Shown in pieces: positions 5,554 through 7,623 of a stretch of DNA of 7,623 nucleotides. The notes below the pieces were generated by a model, which made no database searches, had not been told where the DNA came from, and worked only from the letters and a program-made list of their open reading frames with translations. Where the stretch lies: NCBI GenBank assembly GCA_023425455.1, contig JAFACP010000238.1:1-7623 (forward strand). Direction: 5' to 3'. The translations under genes and the position numbers were made by a program. Each line of letters starts with the position of its first letter. Within the stretch, counting starts at the first letter, position 1. The DNA is from Pseudomonadota bacterium (GTDB taxonomy: Bacteria > Pseudomonadota > Gammaproteobacteria > Enterobacterales > Enterobacteriaceae).

Positions 5554-6780
5554 ATGAAGACTGACTCTGTTATGGAATCATGGAAAGTTAACCTTATCTC
5601 GGTCTGGTTTGGCTGTTTCTTTACCGGACTCGCCATTAGCCAGATCCTGCCGTTTTTGCCGTTGTACGTTTCGCAGCTGGGCGTCACGTCACATGAGGCG
5701 CTTTCCATGTGGTCGGGGCTAACCTTCAGCGTCACTTTTCTGGTGTCGGCCATTGTGTCGCCGATGTGGGGCAGCCTGGCTGACCGCAAAGGGCGTAAGC
5801 TCATGCTGCTGCGCGCCTCGCTGGGGATGGCGATCGCAATTCTGCTGCAGGCCTTTGCCAGCAACGTCTGGCAGCTTTTCTTCCTGCGGGCGCTGATGGG
5901 GCTGACCTCCGGATACATTCCTAATGCGATGGCGCTGGTGGCCTCTCAGGTGCCGCGTGAGCGCAGCGGCTGGGCGCTGAGCACCCTGTCGACGGCGCAG
6001 ATAAGCGGCGTAATTGGCGGCCCGCTGATGGGCGGTTTTCTCGCTGACCACGTGGGCCTGCGGGCGGTGTTTTTTATTACCGCGATGCTGCTGATGGTCA
6101 GTTTCCTGGTGACGCTGTTTCTGATCAGGGAGGGGGGGCGACCGGTGGTCAGTAAGGCCGATCGCCTGAGCGGAAAGGCGGTCTTCGCCTCGCTGCCTTA
6201 CCCGGGGCTGATGATTAGCCTCTTCGTTACCACGATGGTCATCCAGCTCTGTAACGGCTCTGTCGGACCGGTGCTGGCGTTATTTATTAAGTCGATGGAG
6301 CCGGACAGCAACAACATTGCGTTTCTGAGCGGGATGATCGCGGCGGTGCCCGGTGTCTCGGCGCTGATATCCGCGCCGCGTCTGGGAAAGCTGGGTGACC
6401 GAATTGGTACGGCACGCATACTGATGGCCACGCTAATTGTTGCCGTGCTGCTCTTTTTCGCCATGTCGTTTGTGACGACGCCGCTGCAGCTTGGCGTGCT
6501 GCGCTTTTTGCTGGGGTTCGCCGATGGCGCAATGTTACCGGCAGTGCAAACCTTACTGGTGAAATATTCCAGCGACCAGGTAACCGGACGGATATTTGGT
6601 TATAACCAGTCGTTTATGTATTTAGGCAATGTGGCTGGCCCGCTAATGGGGGCGTCAGTTTCGGCCATGGCGGGTTTCCGCTGGGTATTTGCCGCCACGG
6701 CCGTGGTGGTGCTGGTGAATATCATCCAGCTGGCTATTGCCCTGCGACGTCGTCGGCAAATGGCGAAACCCCGGCGCTAA
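5554..6780 (+). CDS. MdtG-like major facilitator superfamily multidrug exporter
   Basis: This is a 12-helix inner-membrane proton antiporter of the DHA1 drug-export type. The predicted 408 residues match the length of E. coli MdtG (YceE), and many blocks agree with it. They include the motif A loop '[10 protein letters not shown]' (73-82), motif B around R112 ('[10 protein letters not shown]', 111-120), the N-half '[10 protein letters not shown]' (156-165), the second motif A-like loop 'GKLGDRIG' (278-285) and '[10 protein letters not shown]'-like '[10 protein letters not shown]' in the C half. MdtG in E. coli confers resistance to fosfomycin and deoxycholate when overproduced; the substrate here is unknown. 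I chose ATG 5554 because it restores MdtG length and alignment; ATG 5572 and TTG 5524 are also in frame and none has a strong ribosome binding site. It lies between the extensin-like gene and iraP, where K-12 has none, so it is a paralogue or relocated copy rather than mdtG at its usual locus. A G7 run lies at 6132-6138. Confidence 0.9.
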   Translation: MKTDSVMESWKVNLISVWFGCFFTGLAISQILPFLPLYVSQLGVTSHEALSMWSGLTFSVTFLVSAIVSPMWGSLADRKGRKLMLLRASLGMAIAILLQAFASNVWQLFFLRALMGLTSGYIPNAMALVASQVPRERSGWALSTLSTAQISGVIGGPLMGGFLADHVGLRAVFFITAMLLMVSFLVTLFLIREGGRPVVSKADRLSGKAVFASLPYPGLMISLFVTTMVIQLCNGSVGPVLALFIKSMEPDSNNIAFLSGMIAAVPGVSALISAPRLGKLGDRIGTARILMATLIVAVLLFFAMSFVTTPLQLGVLRFLLGFADGAMLPAVQTLLVKYSSDQVTGRIFGYNQSFMYLGNVAGPLMGASVSAMAGFRWVFAATAVVVLVNIIQLAIALRRRRQMAKPRR

Positions 6781-6806
6781 TTGATTTAGCGATGCATGAT
6801 ATATTC

Positions 6807-6845
6807 TTTGCGCGCCGCGTCCTGAATATCGAAGCGCCGCGCAAA
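6807..6845. repeat. Long-armed inverted repeat with internal direct repeat, upstream of iraP
   Basis: TTTGCGCG (6807-6814) is exactly complementary to CGCGCAAA (6838-6845), with a 23-base loop. The octamer GCGCCGCG also occurs twice in direct orientation (6812-6819 and 6834-6841). There is no T run after either arm, so this is not a standard terminator for the MFS gene. It might be a weak terminator, an mRNA leader structure or a protein-binding site. Confidence 0.4.
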
Positions 6846-6873
6846 AAGTCTTATTCCTTTTCCCTGGCGCCGT

Positions 6874-6895
6874 TTTAATAATAGAGAAACGTTTC
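6874..6895 (+). promoter_or_regulatory. Possible -10 and LacI-type palindromic operator in the iraP upstream region
   Basis: TTTAAT (6874-6879) is a five-of-six -10 match, though its -35 (TTATTC, 6851-6856) is poor. A start would fall near 6886. The perfect ten-base palindrome GAAACGTTTC begins exactly there (6886-6895). Its central ACGT flanked by AA/TT resembles operators of LacI/GalR-family regulators such as Cra or PurR, but the flanks do not let me name one. If real, it would be an operator at +1 of an iraP transcript with a leader of about 135 bases. Confidence 0.3.
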
Positions 6896-6944
6896 GCTGA
6901 ACCGCGCGCAGGTATATTTACAGTGGCGGATGAATTTTACGCAA

Positions 6945-6950
6945 GATAAT
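6945..6950 (+). promoter_or_regulatory. Candidate -10 (GATAAT) for iraP
   Basis: GATAAT matches TATAAT at five of six positions. No convincing -35 lies 16-18 bases upstream (TTTACA at 6917-6922 is 22 bases away). It would give a leader of about 65 bases. In E. coli iraP transcription is raised by ppGpp during phosphate starvation; nothing in the bases alone proves that here. The 240 bases between the MFS stop and iraP hold no convincing gene. Confidence 0.3.
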
Positions 6951-7020
6951 ACTTTCAGACGCTTTGCAATATGGATTTGGAGTGATAAGTTCAGAGCAAA
7001 TCTCATAAGGAAATAGCACG

Positions 7021-7281
7021 ATGAAAAATCTCATTGCTGAGTTGCTGGTCAAGCTTGCACAAAAGGAAGAAGAGTCAAAAGAGCTGGTCGCCCAGGTGGA
7101 AGCGCTGGAAATTGTGGTGACGGCGCTTTTAAGGCATATGGCGAAGCAGGATCAGCAGGCGCTGATCGACAGCATTGAAGGCGCGCTGGAGAGCGCCCGG
7201 CCGGATTCTTCGGTGCCGGCTCAGGATGCGGAGATGCTTCAGCAATACGTAAAAAAGCTATTAAGGCATCCTCGCAGCTAA
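7021..7281 (+). CDS. iraP: IraP, anti-adaptor protecting RpoS from RssB-ClpXP
   Basis: This small cytoplasmic protein binds the adaptor RssB and so blocks delivery of the stationary-phase sigma factor RpoS to ClpXP, notably in phosphate starvation. The 86 residues equal E. coli IraP in length and agree closely, starting MKNLIAELL, with the charged segment '[12 protein letters not shown]' (12-23) and the C-terminal 'YVKKLL.HP'. Residues about 5-40 look like a coiled coil with regular hydrophobic spacing, consistent with the known helical fold. The start has AAGGAA (7007-7012) eight bases upstream. It lies directly before phoA, with 98 bases between them, so a phosphate-starvation regulator of RpoS sits next to a core Pho regulon gene. 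A hairpin follows the stop codon. Confidence 0.96.
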   Translation: MKNLIAELLVKLAQKEEESKELVAQVEALEIVVTALLRHMAKQDQQALIDSIEGALESARPDSSVPAQDAEMLQQYVKKLLRHPRS

Positions 7282-7301
7282 GCTGTCGTCGGCCCGACAG
7301 C
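7282..7301 (+). terminator. Hairpin directly after iraP (no T tail)
   Basis: GCTGTCG (7282-7288) pairs exactly with CGACAGC (7295-7301) around a six-base loop, TCGGCC. It begins at the base after the iraP stop codon. No T run follows, so it is not a canonical intrinsic terminator. It may define the iraP 3' end by blocking exonucleases or reduce read-through. The Pho box begins at the next base. Confidence 0.45.
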
Positions 7302-7319
7302 ATGTCATAGAATTGTCAT
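7302..7319 (+). promoter_or_regulatory. Pho box (PhoB-binding site) of phoA
   Basis: ATGTCATAGAATTGTCAT consists of two direct seven-base half-sites (ATGTCAT and TTGTCAT) at 11-base spacing. It matches the Pho box consensus CTGTCATAWAWCTGTCAY at 15 of 18 positions. It takes the place of a -35 element, with the -10 ten bases further on, which is the standard PhoB-activated layout. Phosphorylated PhoB should therefore induce phoA in phosphate limitation. Confidence 0.93.
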
Positions 7320-7329
7320 GCAGGTTGCC

Positions 7330-7335
7330 TATAGT
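7330..7335 (+). promoter_or_regulatory. -10 element of the phoA promoter
   Basis: TATAGT matches TATAAT at five of six bases and lies ten bases after the Pho box. The E. coli phoA promoter has the same TATAGTCGCT sequence as I recall it. Transcription should start near 7341-7343, giving a T-rich leader of about 38 bases. Confidence 0.85.
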
Positions 7336-7353
7336 CGCTCTGTTTTTATTTTT

Positions 7354-7383
7354 ATGTATTTGTACATGGAGAAAATAAATTGA
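7354..7383 (+). other. Nine-codon leader mini-ORF overlapping the phoA start
   Basis: In the phoA leader ATG (7354) opens MYLYMEKIN and stops at TGA (7381-7383). The stop shares bases with the phoA TTG start codon (TTGA at 7380-7383). A short hairpin, ATGTA/TACAT (7354-7358 and 7363-7367), covers its start and touches the phoA ribosome binding site GGAGA (7368-7372). The mini-ORF has no ribosome binding site of its own, so translation is doubtful. It may only reflect conserved leader bases. Confidence 0.3.
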
Positions 7384-7623
7384 AACAGAGCGCACTTTTC
7401 ACCGCATTAATCCCACTGTTATTTACCCCCGTCATTCATGCCGAAACCGCGAATACCAGCGTGCTGGATCATCGCGCGGCGCAGGGTGATATCACGCAGC
7501 CTGGCGGCGCTCGTCGTCTGACGGAAGATCAAACTGCCGCTATTCGCGCTTCGCTTAATGATAAGCCGGCTAAAAATATTATTCTGCTGATTGGCGACGG
7601 GATGGGGGATTCCGAAATTACGG
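7380..7623 (+). CDS. phoA: PhoA, periplasmic alkaline phosphatase, 5' part (runs off window)
   Basis: This is the start of the zinc/magnesium alkaline phosphatase that releases phosphate from monoesters in the periplasm; 81 codons are present of about 470 in E. coli. A Sec signal peptide is clear: a basic start (MKQ), a hydrophobic core (about 5-19), and a cleavage site after A21 ('VIHA'). The metal-site motif '[13 protein letters not shown]' follows at about 69-81, with Asp73 matching the E. coli Asp51 ligand; the nucleophile Ser is beyond the window. The start codon is TTG at 7380, where E. coli uses GTG. It is chosen because GGAGA lies seven bases upstream, the signal peptide begins right after it, and no ATG is in frame before the signal core. 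Expression is under the Pho box promoter. Confidence 0.95.
   Translation, partial: MKQSALFTALIPLLFTPVIHAETANTSVLDHRAAQGDITQPGGARRLTEDQTAAIRASLNDKPAKNIILLIGDGMGDSEIT

Noticed and set aside
1..7623. CRISPR array, insertion sequence, phage or tRNA gene
   Set aside because: No regularly spaced repeats, transposase or integrase motifs, terminal inverted repeats or cloverleaf-like sequences were seen.

Overview
The window looks like the chromosome of an enteric gammaproteobacterium (Enterobacteriaceae, close to the Enterobacter/Klebsiella/Citrobacter group; genus not decided). The proteins closely match the Escherichia coli sbmA-yaiW-yaiY-yaiZ-ddlA-iraP-phoA block as I remember it, in the same order and orientation. 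The region is GC-rich with compact intergenic gaps. The identifications come from recognising proteins and motifs by eye; no database search was run.

Layout: (1) 1-278, the 3' end of an isochorismatase-like cysteine hydrolase, where E. coli K-12 has ampH. (2) 390-2722, sbmA and yaiW, a tight two-gene operon for the inner-membrane peptide importer and its outer-membrane lipoprotein partner, preceded by a very good sigma-E-type promoter whose -35 element overlaps the hydrolase stop codon. (3) 2732-3518, yaiY (minus) and yaiZ (plus), two small divergent membrane proteins of unknown function. (4) 3515-4615, ddlA (minus), whose stop codon overlaps that of yaiZ. (5) 4718-6780, two plus-strand genes that E. 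coli K-12 lacks here: an extensin-like, M15/VanY-type putative zinc peptidase divergent from ddlA, and an MdtG-like drug exporter with a perfect CRP-type palindrome upstream. (6) 7021-7281, iraP, the anti-adaptor that stabilises RpoS. (7) 7380-7623, the 5' end of phoA (alkaline phosphatase), with a clear Pho box and -10 and an unusual TTG start; it runs off the window.

Functional themes: envelope stress and peptide uptake (sbmA/yaiW under a sigma-E-like promoter), D-Ala-D-Ala metabolism (ddlA beside a possible D-Ala-D-Ala-cleaving or peptidoglycan-binding protein), and phosphate starvation (iraP and phoA side by side). I see no insertion sequence, CRISPR array, tRNA, rRNA or prophage. The most interesting points are lytic-transglycosylase-like motifs in the DUF1615 lipoprotein YaiW, the sigma-E promoter with a hairpin at the predicted 5' end of the sbmA mRNA, the two-gene cargo between ddlA and iraP, the CRP site, and a nine-codon mini-ORF whose stop overlaps the TTG start of phoA.
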